64,000 nt of DNA from Patulibacter brassicae (GTDB taxonomy: Bacteria > Actinomycetota > Thermoleophilia > Solirubrobacterales > Solirubrobacteraceae), in NCBI RefSeq assembly GCF_033949425.1, contig NZ_JAXAVX010000004.1:294991-358990 (forward strand), given 5' to 3'. Position numbers and translations under genes: made by a program. The first letter of the stretch is position 1. Each line of letters begins with the position of its first letter. The notes below the pieces were generated by a model that was not told the DNA's origin, searched no databases, and saw only the letters and a list, made by a program, of their open reading frames with translations. Below, piece by piece: positions 23,013 to 31,427 of this stretch.

Positions 23013-23492
23013 TCAGCCGACGATGTCGATGAGCCAGCCGGCGCCGTCGCGCTGCAGCACGAGCCGGCCGACCCGCTTGGTCACCCGTCCGCGCGTGGTG
23101 ACGATCGACCGCAGGCGGATCGCGACGCGGTCGGCGACCTGGCCCGTGGCGCCGGGCGTCAGCCCGAGCGGCTTCAACGAGACGAGCTGGTAGCGCGCTG
23201 AGCGCGCGACGCGGCTGCCGCGGGCGTCGGCGACGGCGCGATCCCACGTCGCTGCGCATGAGCGGGTCGACCTGCGCGCCTCGAGGAACCGCCGTTGCGC
23301 GTCCGCGGTCAGCCAGCGGCAGACCTTCGCGCCGGCGACGCCGTGGGTCGACGCCCGGCCGTACTTCTCGGCGAGCGCGCGGATCGCCTGCGCGTCCTTC
23401 GCCGGGATCGCGGGCGAGGACGTCGCGGGCGACGCCGTGGCGGGTGCCGCGAGCGATGCGGCGACGAGCACGAGACCGAAGGGGCGCGGCAT
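23013..23492 (-). CDS. Secreted protein of unknown function
   Basis: 159 residues with an N-terminal signal peptide (PFGLVLVAASLAAPATA). The mature part (AIRALAEKYGRASTHG, VCRWLTADAQRRFLEAR, then VADRVAIRLRSIVTTRG and VLQRDGAGWLIDIVG) has the order of helix then beta strands seen in NTF2/SnoaL-like secreted accessory domains. Two Cys could form a disulfide. It is divergent from the recQ gene and convergent with the SGNH gene. Confidence 0.65.
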   Translation of the reverse strand: MPRPFGLVLVAASLAAPATASPATSSPAIPAKDAQAIRALAEKYGRASTHGVAGAKVCRWLTADAQRRFLEARRSTRSCAATWDRAVADARGSRVARSARYQLVSLKPLGLTPGATGQVADRVAIRLRSIVTTRGRVTKRVGRLVLQRDGAGWLIDIVG

Positions 23493-23648
23493 GGGCGCGA
23501 GGATAGCCCGGCCACCGGTGGCCGACGTGCGCCGTACGCGGACCGGCGGCCGGGGATGGCGCCGGCACCGCGCCGGCGCGGGTCGGCGTCCCCGCGATTC
23601 GTGCCGCGACCGTGGCGGCAGCGACGACCGGCCGGGCCGCGGGCTACG

Positions 23649-25706
23649 GTGCTGGACGTGCACGACGTCCTCCACCGGCTCGCCGGCGTCCTGGCCGACC
23701 CCGGCGCGGAGACGGCGGCCGCGGAGCTCGACGCGGTGCGCGGGATCTGGCGCACGCTGGACCCGGAGGAGCGCGCCGCGGTGACGCCGCTGGCGCAGCT
23801 CGCGGCGCGGCGCGTGGCGGCCGCCGACCGCGGGCGCGCGCCGTCGCCCGGCGGATCCGCCTCCGATGCTCCTGCGGCCGGGCCGCCGGCCGTCGCCGCG
23901 CCGGCGGTCGAGGCGGCGCATCCCCAGCGCAGCGCGAGCCACGGCGACTCCCTCGCCGACGTCTCGCCCGAGTCGCTGCTGCCGCTGCTGGGCCTCAGCT
24001 CGTTCCGCCCCGGGCAGCGCGAGGCGGTGCAGGCGGCGCTCGACGGGCGCGATTCGCTCGTCGTCATGCCGACCGGCGGGGGCAAGAGCCTCTGCTACCA
24101 GCTGCCCGCGCTCGCCGGGGACGACCTGACCGTCGTCGTCTCGCCGCTGATCGCGCTCATGCGGGACCAGTGCGCGCGGCTCACCGACCTCGGGCATCCG
24201 GCGGTGATGCTCGCCTCGGGCGGCGACGGAGACGCGAATCGGCGCGCGCTCGACGAGATCCGGGACGGCACCGCGAAGGTCTGCTTCGCCGCGCCGGAGC
24301 GGTTCGCGTCGAGCACCTTCCGCGCGGCGATCCGGCAGCGGACGATCGCCCTGTTCGTCGTCGACGAGGCGCACTGCGTCAGCGAGTGGGGCCACGACTT
24401 CCGGCCCGACTACCTGCGGCTCGCCTCGGTCATCGACGAGCTCGGCCGGCCGCCGGTCATGGCCTGCACCGCCACCGCCACGCCGAAGGTCGCCGACGAG
24501 ATCGTCGCCCGCCTGGGGCTGCGCGACGCCGAGCGGGTGCGCTCCGGCTTCGACCGGCCGAACCTCTCCTTCGACGTCCTGCCCTTCGACGGGCAGGGCT
24601 CCGTCGCCCGCAAGCGGGCGACGCTCGTGGCGGGCATCTCCGACCCGGCCAACCGGCCCGCCGTCGTCTACTGCGGCACGCGCAAGAGCACCGAGGAGGT
24701 CCGCGACCTGCTCGTCGAGGCCGGCATCAGCGCCGTCGGCTACCACGCCGGCATGGCCGCGGACGTGCGCACCGCCCGGCAGGACGCGTTCATGCGCGGC
24801 GACGCCGACGTCGTCGTCGCGACGAACGCCTTCGGCATGGGCGTCGACAAGGCCGACGTGCGGTCCGTCTGGCACTGGGGCCTGCCGAGCTCGCTCGAGG
24901 CCTACTACCAGGAGGCCGGCCGCGCCGGACGCGACGGGGCACTGGGCCGCGCGGTCCTGCTCGCCTCGCGCGCGGACCTCGGGCGACTCGTGCGGTTCAT
25001 CCAGCAGGCCGAGGTCACCGTGGGGGAGGTCGGCGCGCTGATCGGCCGACTGCGCGCGCAGGCCGGTCCCGGCGGCGAAGTCGAGCTCGCCGGCGGGGGC
25101 GGCGGGAGCGACCGCGACCGCATCGCCCTGGCGATCGCCGAGCGGGCCGGCGCGATCGCGCTCGCGCCCGGCGAGGGCGGCCGCCTGCAGGTGCGGGTGC
25201 TGCCGGGCGAGGCCGACCACCGCCGGATCTCCGAGATGTGCCGCGCGGCGAAGGACCGCCGCTGGCAGGCGTACCGCTCGATCGAGCAGTACGCCTCGAC
25301 CGAGAACGAGGTCTGCCGCCGGCGCCAGCTGCTCGACCACTTCGGCGACCCCGAGGAGGGCGCGCCGCTCGGCCGCTGCTGCGACGTCCACGACCCCGTC
25401 GACTGGCTGCCGCCGATCACCGTCAAGGGCGGGCGCTCGCGCTCCGCAGCCCCGGTCGAGGAGGAGGGACGGCCGGTCGGGGACGACGAGCTCGAGCCGC
25501 TGAAGGCCTGGCGCCGCGAGCGCGCCGACGGCAAGCCCGCCTACACCGTCGCCACCGACGCGGTCCTGCGCGAGATCGCCCGCCGCCGGCCAAAGCACGA
25601 CGATGAGCTGCTGGCGATCAAGGGCATCGGCGCGTCGTTCGTCGCCAAGCACGGCGAGGCGCTGCTCGACCTGCTCGACGAGCTCCCGGTCGCCGCCGGC
25701 GACTGA
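23649..25706 (+). CDS. recQ: RecQ-type ATP-dependent DNA helicase
   Basis: About 685 residues. RecQ core motifs: FRPGQREAVQAALDGRDSLV, Walker A PTGGGKSLCYQLP (about residue 142), DEAHCVSEWGHDFRP (about 239), TATATPKVADEI, VVYCGTRKS, TNAFGMGVDKADVR and YYQEAGRAGRDG. A zinc-binding/RQC region with CRRRQLLDHFG and RCCDVHD follows, and a C-terminal HRDC domain (about 615-680, KPAYTVATDAVLREIA). It unwinds recombination and repair intermediates 3'-5'. The extra 120-residue N-terminus (VLHRLAGVLADPG) is atypical. GTG 23649 is used; GTG 23658 is an alternative. A hairpin follows the stop. Confidence 0.93.
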   Translation: MLDVHDVLHRLAGVLADPGAETAAAELDAVRGIWRTLDPEERAAVTPLAQLAARRVAAADRGRAPSPGGSASDAPAAGPPAVAAPAVEAAHPQRSASHGDSLADVSPESLLPLLGLSSFRPGQREAVQAALDGRDSLVVMPTGGGKSLCYQLPALAGDDLTVVVSPLIALMRDQCARLTDLGHPAVMLASGGDGDANRRALDEIRDGTAKVCFAAPERFASSTFRAAIRQRTIALFVVDEAHCVSEWGHDFRPDYLRLASVIDELGRPPVMACTATATPKVADEIVARLGLRDAERVRSGFDRPNLSFDVLPFDGQGSVARKRATLVAGISDPANRPAVVYCGTRKSTEEVRDLLVEAGISAVGYHAGMAADVRTARQDAFMRGDADVVVATNAFGMGVDKADVRSVWHWGLPSSLEAYYQEAGRAGRDGALGRAVLLASRADLGRLVRFIQQAEVTVGEVGALIGRLRAQAGPGGEVELAGGGGGSDRDRIALAIAERAGAIALAPGEGGRLQVRVLPGEADHRRISEMCRAAKDRRWQAYRSIEQYASTENEVCRRRQLLDHFGDPEEGAPLGRCCDVHDPVDWLPPITVKGGRSRSAAPVEEEGRPVGDDELEPLKAWRRERADGKPAYTVATDAVLREIARRRPKHDDELLAIKGIGASFVAKHGEALLDLLDELPVAAGD

Positions 25707-25714
25707 CGCCCGGG

Positions 25715-25741
25715 CCGTCCGCCGCCGGCTCCGCCGGACGG
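25715..25741. terminator. Hairpin between convergent recQ and PIN-toxin genes
   Basis: CCGTCCG (25715-25721) pairs with CGGACGG (25735-25741) across a 13-nt loop. It has no T-run, as is common in high-GC actinobacteria, and could stop transcription from both sides. Confidence 0.45.
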
Positions 25742-25765
25742 GCGCCAGCGGTGCGCGTCGGCTCG

Positions 25766-26146
25766 TCAGTCCACCGGGTCGAGCGTCGCGACGTCGTACG
25801 CCGCGATCCGCGCGTCGGCGGTGACGAGCGTGAGCCCCTCGGCCTGTGCCTGCGCGACGAGGAGCCGGTCGAACGGGTCCCGGTGCAGGACGGGCAGCGT
25901 CGCGACGCGGAGTCCGTGGTCGGCGGTCAGCGCGAGCGTGCGGAGCCCGCTCTGCTCGATCCGCTCGCGCAGGTCGGTCGGCACGCGCAGCTTGCCGACG
26001 GCGACCTTCACGCCGATCTCGGCGTACGAGACGACGCTGAAGCGCAGCTCGGAGGCCCCGGTGATCGCTTCGCGCGCTCGGGGTCCGATCGGCTGCGTCC
26101 CCGCCAGCTGCCAGAGCACGACGTGCGTGTCGAGCAGCAGCCTCAC
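25766..26146 (-). CDS. PIN-domain toxin (VapC-like)
   Basis: 126 residues of a compact PIN ribonuclease: LLLDTHVVLW (Asp6), SYAEI (Glu43), HRDPFDRLLVAQA (Asp90/Asp93) and LVTADARI (Asp111) supply the acidic metal site. The HRDPFDR form is typical of VapC toxins paired with Phd/YefM antitoxins. It would cleave RNA (often tRNA or rRNA) when unopposed. The GTG start overlaps the antitoxin stop by 4 nt (GTGA), the classic order antitoxin then toxin. Confidence 0.9.
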   Translation of the reverse strand: MRLLLDTHVVLWQLAGTQPIGPRAREAITGASELRFSVVSYAEIGVKVAVGKLRVPTDLRERIEQSGLRTLALTADHGLRVATLPVLHRDPFDRLLVAQAQAEGLTLVTADARIAAYDVATLDPVD

Positions 26147-26385
26147 GCGTCGGCGAGCAGCTCGTCGAGCTCGTCCTCGGACAGCTCGAAGTCCTCACCG
26201 ATCTCGATCGTCCCGGCGAGCGACCCGGCGGCCGCGAGGAACGACGCCCCCGGCGTGGTCGGCTCCACCCGGACGAGTCGCGCCACCGGCACGCCGTCGC
26301 GCGCGATCTCGACCTCCTCGCCGGCTTCGACCCGGGCCAGGAGCTTCGAGAGGTCGGTCTTCGCCTGCCCGACGTTCACGCGCAC
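26143..26385 (-). CDS. Phd/YefM-type antitoxin
   Basis: 80 residues: MRVNVGQAKTDLSKLLARVE, a glycine-acid turn EAGEEVEIARDGVPVARLV, and an acidic C-terminal tail (FELSEDELDELLADA). This is the Phd/YefM layout, a DNA-binding N-terminus plus toxin-binding acidic tail. It should neutralise the PIN toxin and repress the shared promoter. GTG 26385 is taken as start; a second in-frame GTG lies at 26379. Confidence 0.88.
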   Translation of the reverse strand: MRVNVGQAKTDLSKLLARVEAGEEVEIARDGVPVARLVRVEPTTPGASFLAAAGSLAGTIEIGEDFELSEDELDELLADA

Positions 26386-26408
26386 GCCACCGAGCGTACC
26401 GTGGTTGG

Positions 26409-27242
26409 TCAAGATTGGCCAAGAGGGGCGTCGCTGCCGTCCGGTCGCGTCTGCGCGGGGGTCCACGCGTGCTCGTGGGTCAAGGCCACCCAGGTCCGCA
26501 GCAAGCCACGGAGCGGCGGGTACCCGCTCCCCGGGACGAACCGCGGGGCCGCGCCGACGCCGAGCAGATCGGTGCGGTCGATCGCCGCGCGCAGGCGTGC
26601 TCCGAGCTCGGCCGGCGTGCGCCACCGCGCGTCGCCCTCCACCTGTCCGCCCTCCTCGACCGGGAGGTCGAGGAGCTCGGCGGGCTCGACGACGAGGAGG
26701 ACGTCGCCGACCGCGCCCTCCGGGTCGAGGAGCACGGCCAGGGAGAGCGGCAGCGCGCCGTGGAGCAGCTCGAGCACCAGCACCTCGTACCGTCCCTCGG
26801 GCATCGCCCACGTGAGGTCGAAGCAGTGACCGACCCGCGCCGGCCCGGGTGGCCACCAGACCGGCTCGGCGCACCCTGCTGCGCACAGCCGGCGCGCGAC
26901 CGCGGAGGCCGGCATCGACCACTCGGGTCCGCCGCCGACCTGCAGGGCGCGAACGGCGGCGAGGGCCGTGTCGTCGGGACGGTCGCCGAGGCGGGCGAGC
27001 AGCGCCCGCGCGGCGCGCCGCAGCCGCGCCGGTGCCGCGTCGTCCTGGACCCCGACCGGGGACCACCAGGTCCCGACGACCTCGGACGCGACGAGCTGGG
27101 CCGCGAAGTGGTCGTCGACCTCGCGGATCCCGTCGCACAGCATCGCGGCGGCGGCGGTGGCGACCGCGAGCGAGATCTCGTCGGCCGCTCGCACGGGGTC
27201 GCTGGTCCATTCGGTCCTCGCGGGTCGCGCGTCGTGCGTCAT
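26409..27242 (-). CDS. Unrecognised cytoplasmic protein
   Basis: 277 residues, no signal or TM. A helical N-terminal half (ISLAVATAAAAMLCDGIREV, RLRRAARALLARLGDRPDD) is followed by a strand-rich middle (GHCFDLTWAMPEGRYEVLVL, GDVLLVVEPAELLDL) and a Trp-containing C-terminus (RGLLRTWVALTHEHAWTPAQ). No family recognised. It lies just upstream of the toxin-antitoxin genes on the same strand, 23 nt away, but is probably separate from them because TA pairs normally have their own promoter. Confidence 0.6.
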   Translation of the reverse strand: MTHDARPARTEWTSDPVRAADEISLAVATAAAAMLCDGIREVDDHFAAQLVASEVVGTWWSPVGVQDDAAPARLRRAARALLARLGDRPDDTALAAVRALQVGGGPEWSMPASAVARRLCAAGCAEPVWWPPGPARVGHCFDLTWAMPEGRYEVLVLELLHGALPLSLAVLLDPEGAVGDVLLVVEPAELLDLPVEEGGQVEGDARWRTPAELGARLRAAIDRTDLLGVGAAPRFVPGSGYPPLRGLLRTWVALTHEHAWTPAQTRPDGSDAPLGQS

Positions 27243-27498
27243 GGCTCGATCGTCCTCGGCTTCGTGCGTCGGATCGAGACCACGAGCGTGGCGGGCCGGC
27301 GTCGGAGCGGTGTCGACATCGCGCGGCGCCTCGCGAGGGCACACGGTCGGCTTCTGCCGGCGACCGTGGCGCTCGCCGCGGTGCACACCAGCGGATGCGT
27401 CCGCCGTCCCGCACTCGGGTGCCGCGGGTCCGTCGCTCGCTCCTCCGGCCTTCGCCCCGCGCCGCGCCCCCGCGGCCTCCGCGCGCCGGGCCCGGTGC

Positions 27499-28770
27499 TC
27501 AGCGCTCGCCGCGCGACACGCGCGCGACGAGGTCGTCGGCGAGCGCACCGAAGCCCGTCCGCGCCCAGACCGAGTCGGCCTCGAAGTACGGGCGGTCGCC
27601 ATCGCGCAGCGCGTCCGGGGTCCGTCCGGCGCGGACGTCGGCCGCGCAGGCCGCGCAGGCGGGGACGCGCAGGCCCGGGCGCCACTCGACGGTGCTCGCC
27701 GCGCGCCCGTGGAGCGGGTGGTACGTGCACAGCCGGTCCGGCTCCGGGGGACGGCGGCCGGCGTCGAGCGCGGCGGCCCGCGCGAGCAGGCCGCGCGCCC
27801 GATCGATGAGGACGAGCACGCCGACGAGGTCGACCGACGGGGCATCGGGTCGCATCCGCCGTCGCGCGGCGGTCGTCGCGTCGAGCGCCTCCTGGTAGGC
27901 CTCCTGCGCGGCCTCGGCCTCCGGCACCGGCTGGGCGTCGAGGGCCTCGCCGAGCGCGAGCAGCTGCTCGTCGGCGTCCTCGCGCAGCTCGGCCCGCCGA
28001 GCGGCGCGCGCGTGCTCGAAGACGCGGTCCGGGATCACCGGCAGCGGCCCGTCGGCCACGCGCGCCCCGCGACGGCGGTACAGCAGCAGGGCGGCGCCGA
28101 GCACGACGAGCGCGACGACCGCGAGCACGACGACCAGCGGCACGCCGCCCCCGTCGCCGGCCTGCTCCCGCTGACGCGCCTCGTACTCGCGCCGGAGCGT
28201 CGCGCGCAGGCGCTCGGCGGCCGCCGAGCGCTGCGCGGCGGGTCGGGCGAGCTGGCGCAGGAACCGCAGGGCGACGGCGCCGACCGGCTCGCGGTAGCTC
28301 GGGCGCCCGCCCTCGCCGTCGTCGTTGTTGGCGAGGAACGCCGCATCGCGCGCAGCGTCGTCGCCGAGGACCTCCTCGCCCTGCCGGTAGGTCGTGGCCG
28401 TGACGTACGAGCCGTCGACGACCGCGTACGTCCCGTCGGCGTCCTCGCCGGCGTCGCGCAGGCGCTGGCGCACGAGCTCGATGAGGGTCCGCGCCCGGCC
28501 GTCGGCGGCGTCGCCGGGCACCAACGCGGTCAGCAGGAGACGGGTGGTACCGGGCCGCCGGTCGATCGCGGCGCGCAGCGCGCGCTCGTCCTCGGGGGCG
28601 AGCGCGTCGGCGTAGGCGGGATCGACGTACAGCGGCGAGCGCTCGAGCTCGCGGGCGATCGCCGCCGGTCGGGCCGCCTGGGCGATCGCCGGCACGAGCA
28701 GCACCACCGCGAGGACCGCGGCGAGGAGCTGCGCGGTCCGGGTCGTCGATCGCTGCGTCACGTCGCTCAT
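27499..28770 (-). CDS. Membrane protein, paralogue 3 of three-gene cluster
   Basis: 423 residues: signal/anchor (LLAAVLAVVLLVPAIAQA), an outer domain containing SPLYVDPAYADALAPEDERA and a strand TRLLLTALVP, a TM span (VPLVVVLAVVALVVLGAALLLY, about 212-233) and a cytoplasmic region. That region ends with possible metal sites: CTYHPLHG, then ACAACAADVRAG, then YFEADSVWARTGFGAL. The same outer motif (dP-x-x-V-d-P) and Cys/His cytoplasmic module occur in the gene at 29609. The outer domain may resemble TPM/DUF-type repair domains, but I cannot name the family. Its ATG overlaps the previous stop (ATGA). Confidence 0.7.
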   Translation of the reverse strand: MSDVTQRSTTRTAQLLAAVLAVVLLVPAIAQAARPAAIARELERSPLYVDPAYADALAPEDERALRAAIDRRPGTTRLLLTALVPGDAADGRARTLIELVRQRLRDAGEDADGTYAVVDGSYVTATTYRQGEEVLGDDAARDAAFLANNDDGEGGRPSYREPVGAVALRFLRQLARPAAQRSAAAERLRATLRREYEARQREQAGDGGGVPLVVVLAVVALVVLGAALLLYRRRGARVADGPLPVIPDRVFEHARAARRAELREDADEQLLALGEALDAQPVPEAEAAQEAYQEALDATTAARRRMRPDAPSVDLVGVLVLIDRARGLLARAAALDAGRRPPEPDRLCTYHPLHGRAASTVEWRPGLRVPACAACAADVRAGRTPDALRDGDRPYFEADSVWARTGFGALADDLVARVSRGER

Positions 28771-29612
28771 CGCTGGCGCCTCCTCCGGCGCCGGCGGCGC
28801 CCTCGCTTGCCCGCTGCCGCTCGCTGCGCCCGGGCTCGTGCCCGCGCTGCCCGGGCGGCCTCGCGCTCGCGAGCGGCCGCGCGGCGCGCACGCACGCGCA
28901 CGATCCCGAGGCCCGCGAGGCCGCCCAGCAGCGCCAGCAGCACGGCGCTGACCGCCGTCGGCAGACCACCGTCGTCCTCGTCGCCGAACGCGTACTCCGA
29001 CGGCAGGGTGCTGAGCCGCCGGACCGCGGTCACGCCGCGGGTGGGGGTCGAGGACCGGGGCGACCGGTCGACGATCCGCGCGAGCCGGGACAGGCGCCCC
29101 GGAACGGTCGCGAACGGGTCGGGACGACGCTCGTCCTCGGCCCGCCGCTCGATCGGCGGGTACCGCAGCTCGAACGGCACGTCGATCGTCCGCGCGATGC
29201 CGAGCGGACTGGATTCGAACGTGCCCCGGTCGTCGATGACGACGTACATCGCGTCCTCGCGCAGGCGCTGCTGCAGGCCGCGCAGCACGCGCTCGGCGTC
29301 GCCGCCGGACTCGTCCTCGGTCTCCAGGGGCAGGACGACCACGAGGATCGGGACCGACGACCCGGACACCGCGTCCAGCAGGCGCCGGCGCATCGATCCG
29401 TCGACGAGCCAGTCCAGCTCGGGATCGACCGCGACCGGGGACGAGCGCAGGGCCGTCGCCAGCCGGTCCAGCCGGTCCGCCGGGGCGCTGCGCAGCGCCG
29501 GGTCGTCCGGCACGCGCGGCGTCGCGGCGCCGGCGGGTCCCGCCGCCGGCAGCGCGGCGACGAGGGCGAGGAGCAGCCCGACGGCGACCCGGATCCACGA
29601 GCGGCGGGTCAC
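28767..29612 (-). CDS. Membrane protein, paralogue 2 of three-gene cluster
   Basis: 281 residues: signal peptide (VAVGLLLALVAALPAAGPAG), outer domain with SSPVAVDPELDWLVDGSMRR and VPILVVVLPLETEDESG, a TM span (PTAVSAVLLALLGGLAGLGI) and a very basic Arg tail (RAQRAAAGKRGRRRRRRRR). It keeps the outer domain of its two neighbours but lacks the Cys/His cytoplasmic module, replacing it with a polybasic tail that could bind RNA, DNA or lipid. Stops and starts overlap by 4 nt on both sides. Confidence 0.7.
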   Translation of the reverse strand: MTRRSWIRVAVGLLLALVAALPAAGPAGAATPRVPDDPALRSAPADRLDRLATALRSSPVAVDPELDWLVDGSMRRRLLDAVSGSSVPILVVVLPLETEDESGGDAERVLRGLQQRLREDAMYVVIDDRGTFESSPLGIARTIDVPFELRYPPIERRAEDERRPDPFATVPGRLSRLARIVDRSPRSSTPTRGVTAVRRLSTLPSEYAFGDEDDGGLPTAVSAVLLALLGGLAGLGIVRVRARRAAAREREAARAARARARAQRAAAGKRGRRRRRRRRQR

Positions 29613-30835
29613 GGCGCCGCTCCCCGCAGGACGGCGTCGGCGAGATCGTCGTCGACCGCGCCGAACCCCGACCGGGTCCACGCCGTGTCGCGCTCCCAGT
29701 AGGCGACGCCGTCGTCGGCGAGGGCCTCCGGGGCGCGGTGGGCGGCGATCGCCTCCGCGCACGCGCGGCAGGCCGGCAGCGGGACCTCGGCCGATCCGCG
29801 ACGGAAGCGCGCGGCGGCCGTCGCCTCGCCGTGCCGGGGGTCGAAGAAGCACGGCCGCCAGGTCGCGCCCGCCGGACGACCGAGGAGCGCCCGGCCGCCC
29901 GCGGCGAGCGTCGCCGCCGCGACGAGCGCGAGGCCGTCCTGGGGATGGTCGTCGAGGAGCTTCGACGCGGCGTCGTAGCGCCGCTGGGCCGCCGCCGGCG
30001 GGTCCGTGGCCGCCGCGAGCGACCGCGCCAGCCGCGACAGCGCGGTGAGGGCGCTCCGGCGGGCGTCCGCCGCGTCGACCGGGGCGAGCCGTGGCCCCTG
30101 GGCCGCTCGGGCGGCCGCCCGGCGGCGGCGCGCGGCGGGCGTGAGCGTCATCGCGATCGGCGGGACGGCGACGCCGGCGGCGAACGCGGCCAGCAGCACG
30201 AGCCACGAGGGGATTCCGCCACCGCCGTCGGGCCGGCCTTCGGCGCTCTCGCGACGGAACCGCTCCTCCTGGGCGATCGCCGCCGCCGGCCGGACGCCGG
30301 TGCGGATCTCGCGCAGCGTCTGCCGGATCCGGGCGAACGGCCCGTCGCGCCGGTCGATCACGAGGCCCGCGTCGTTCGCGGCGGTGCGCGGGTCGAGCCG
30401 CGTGCGGACGCCGAACGACGCCGCCGAGAGCGAGCCGAACTCGGTCGAGGTGACGTAGACCCCGTCCCGGGCGAGCCGGTCGTGCAGCAGCGCCGGGCGG
30501 TCGAGCTGCTCGCCGTCGGGCTCGCCGAGGAGGTTCGGCGCGAGCACGACGAACGTCGGGACCGGCATCGCGGCGACCTCGCGACGCAGCGCGGCGAGCT
30601 CTCGCGGCGTCGCGATCCGCCGCAGGGACGGGCTGACGAAGATCGGGTCCCGTCGCAGCGCGGCGGCGAAGAGCGCGGTCCGTGAACGGCCGGGCTGGCC
30701 GAGCGCGGGCTCGTCGTCGGACGGGGACGTCGCGGCCGGCGCGAGGACCGGGGCGGGCAGGAGGACGGCGGCCGACGCGAGCAGGAGCGCCCGCAGGGGG
30801 CGCCGTCGGCGGGGGACCGAGCGGGGGAGCGGCAC
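29609..30835 (-). CDS. Membrane protein, paralogue 1 of three-gene cluster
   Basis: 408 residues: signal peptide (LRALLLASAAVLLPAPVLAP), outer domain with RDPIFVSPSLRRIATPRELA and PTFVVLAPNLLGEPDGE, a TM span (SWLVLLAAFAAGVAVPPIA) and a cytoplasmic module ending CFFDPRHG, LPACRACAEAI, AYWERDTAWTRSGFGAVDDD. The paired Cys/His and the YxE-x-D-x-x-WxRxGFGA signature are shared with the protein at 27499, showing an ancestral duplication. First gene of the leftward trio; function unknown. Confidence 0.7.
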   Translation of the reverse strand: MPLPRSVPRRRRPLRALLLASAAVLLPAPVLAPAATSPSDDEPALGQPGRSRTALFAAALRRDPIFVSPSLRRIATPRELAALRREVAAMPVPTFVVLAPNLLGEPDGEQLDRPALLHDRLARDGVYVTSTEFGSLSAASFGVRTRLDPRTAANDAGLVIDRRDGPFARIRQTLREIRTGVRPAAAIAQEERFRRESAEGRPDGGGGIPSWLVLLAAFAAGVAVPPIAMTLTPAARRRRAAARAAQGPRLAPVDAADARRSALTALSRLARSLAAATDPPAAAQRRYDAASKLLDDHPQDGLALVAAATLAAGGRALLGRPAGATWRPCFFDPRHGEATAAARFRRGSAEVPLPACRACAEAIAAHRAPEALADDGVAYWERDTAWTRSGFGAVDDDLADAVLRGAAP

Positions 30836-30920
30836 CGCCGGGGAGGCTATCGACGACGCCCGCCGATCGAGCCGGCCGGCGGGCGATGGGCGTCGAGCGA
30901 CGACGTGGACACCGTCGGTC

Positions 30921-31310
30921 TCATCGGCGGTGGACGCCGACCGCGCCGACCGCGAACCGCAGGCCGGAGCAGTCGCGGCAGCCGCCGCACGCGAAGCAGT
31001 CGCGGCAGTCGACGCAGGCCACGCATGCCGCGCAGCGGACGCACCGACGGCACGCCGCGAGCAGGAAGGACGCCGCGATCCCGGCGCTCGCGACGATCCC
31101 CGAGCTGGCGGCGACCCCGGCGCTCAGGCCGACGCCCGCGCTCGCGGCGACGCCGGCCGAGGCGGACACCGCAGCACTGGCCGCGACGCCCGCCGAGCCG
31201 GCGACCGCCGCGCTCGCCGCGACGCCGAGCGCGCTCGTGACGGCGTCGCTGGCGAGCACCGCTCGGGAGCGGGTGACCGTCGGGGCGGATGCACGGCGCG
31301 CGTCGCTCAT
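30921..31310 (-). CDS. Hexapeptide-repeat protein ending in a ten-Cys CxxC ladder
   Basis: 129 residues from ATG 31310 with GAGGA at good spacing. From residue 2 to the end the sequence falls into hexads: about ten of the form (A)SAGVA (for example ASAGVA, ASAGVG, LSAGVA, ASSGIV, ASAGIA), then five where positions 2 and 5 become Cys (ACRRCV, RCAACV, ACVDCR, DCFACG, GCRDCS), then GLRFAV and GAVGVH. Ten Cys therefore sit at exact three-residue spacing. An extended solenoid or a metal/redox ladder is possible. The rightward frame is also open here; strand choice rests on the start signal and hexad logic. Confidence 0.5.
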   Translation of the reverse strand: MSDARRASAPTVTRSRAVLASDAVTSALGVAASAAVAGSAGVAASAAVSASAGVAASAGVGLSAGVAASSGIVASAGIAASFLLAACRRCVRCAACVACVDCRDCFACGGCRDCSGLRFAVGAVGVHRR

Positions 31311-31321
31311 GGCCGCATCCT

Positions 31322-31389
<68 letters not shown>

Positions 31390-31427
31390 TGTGCGGGTGC
31401 GTTCGGCCTGCGGGCCCCGCGAGCACG

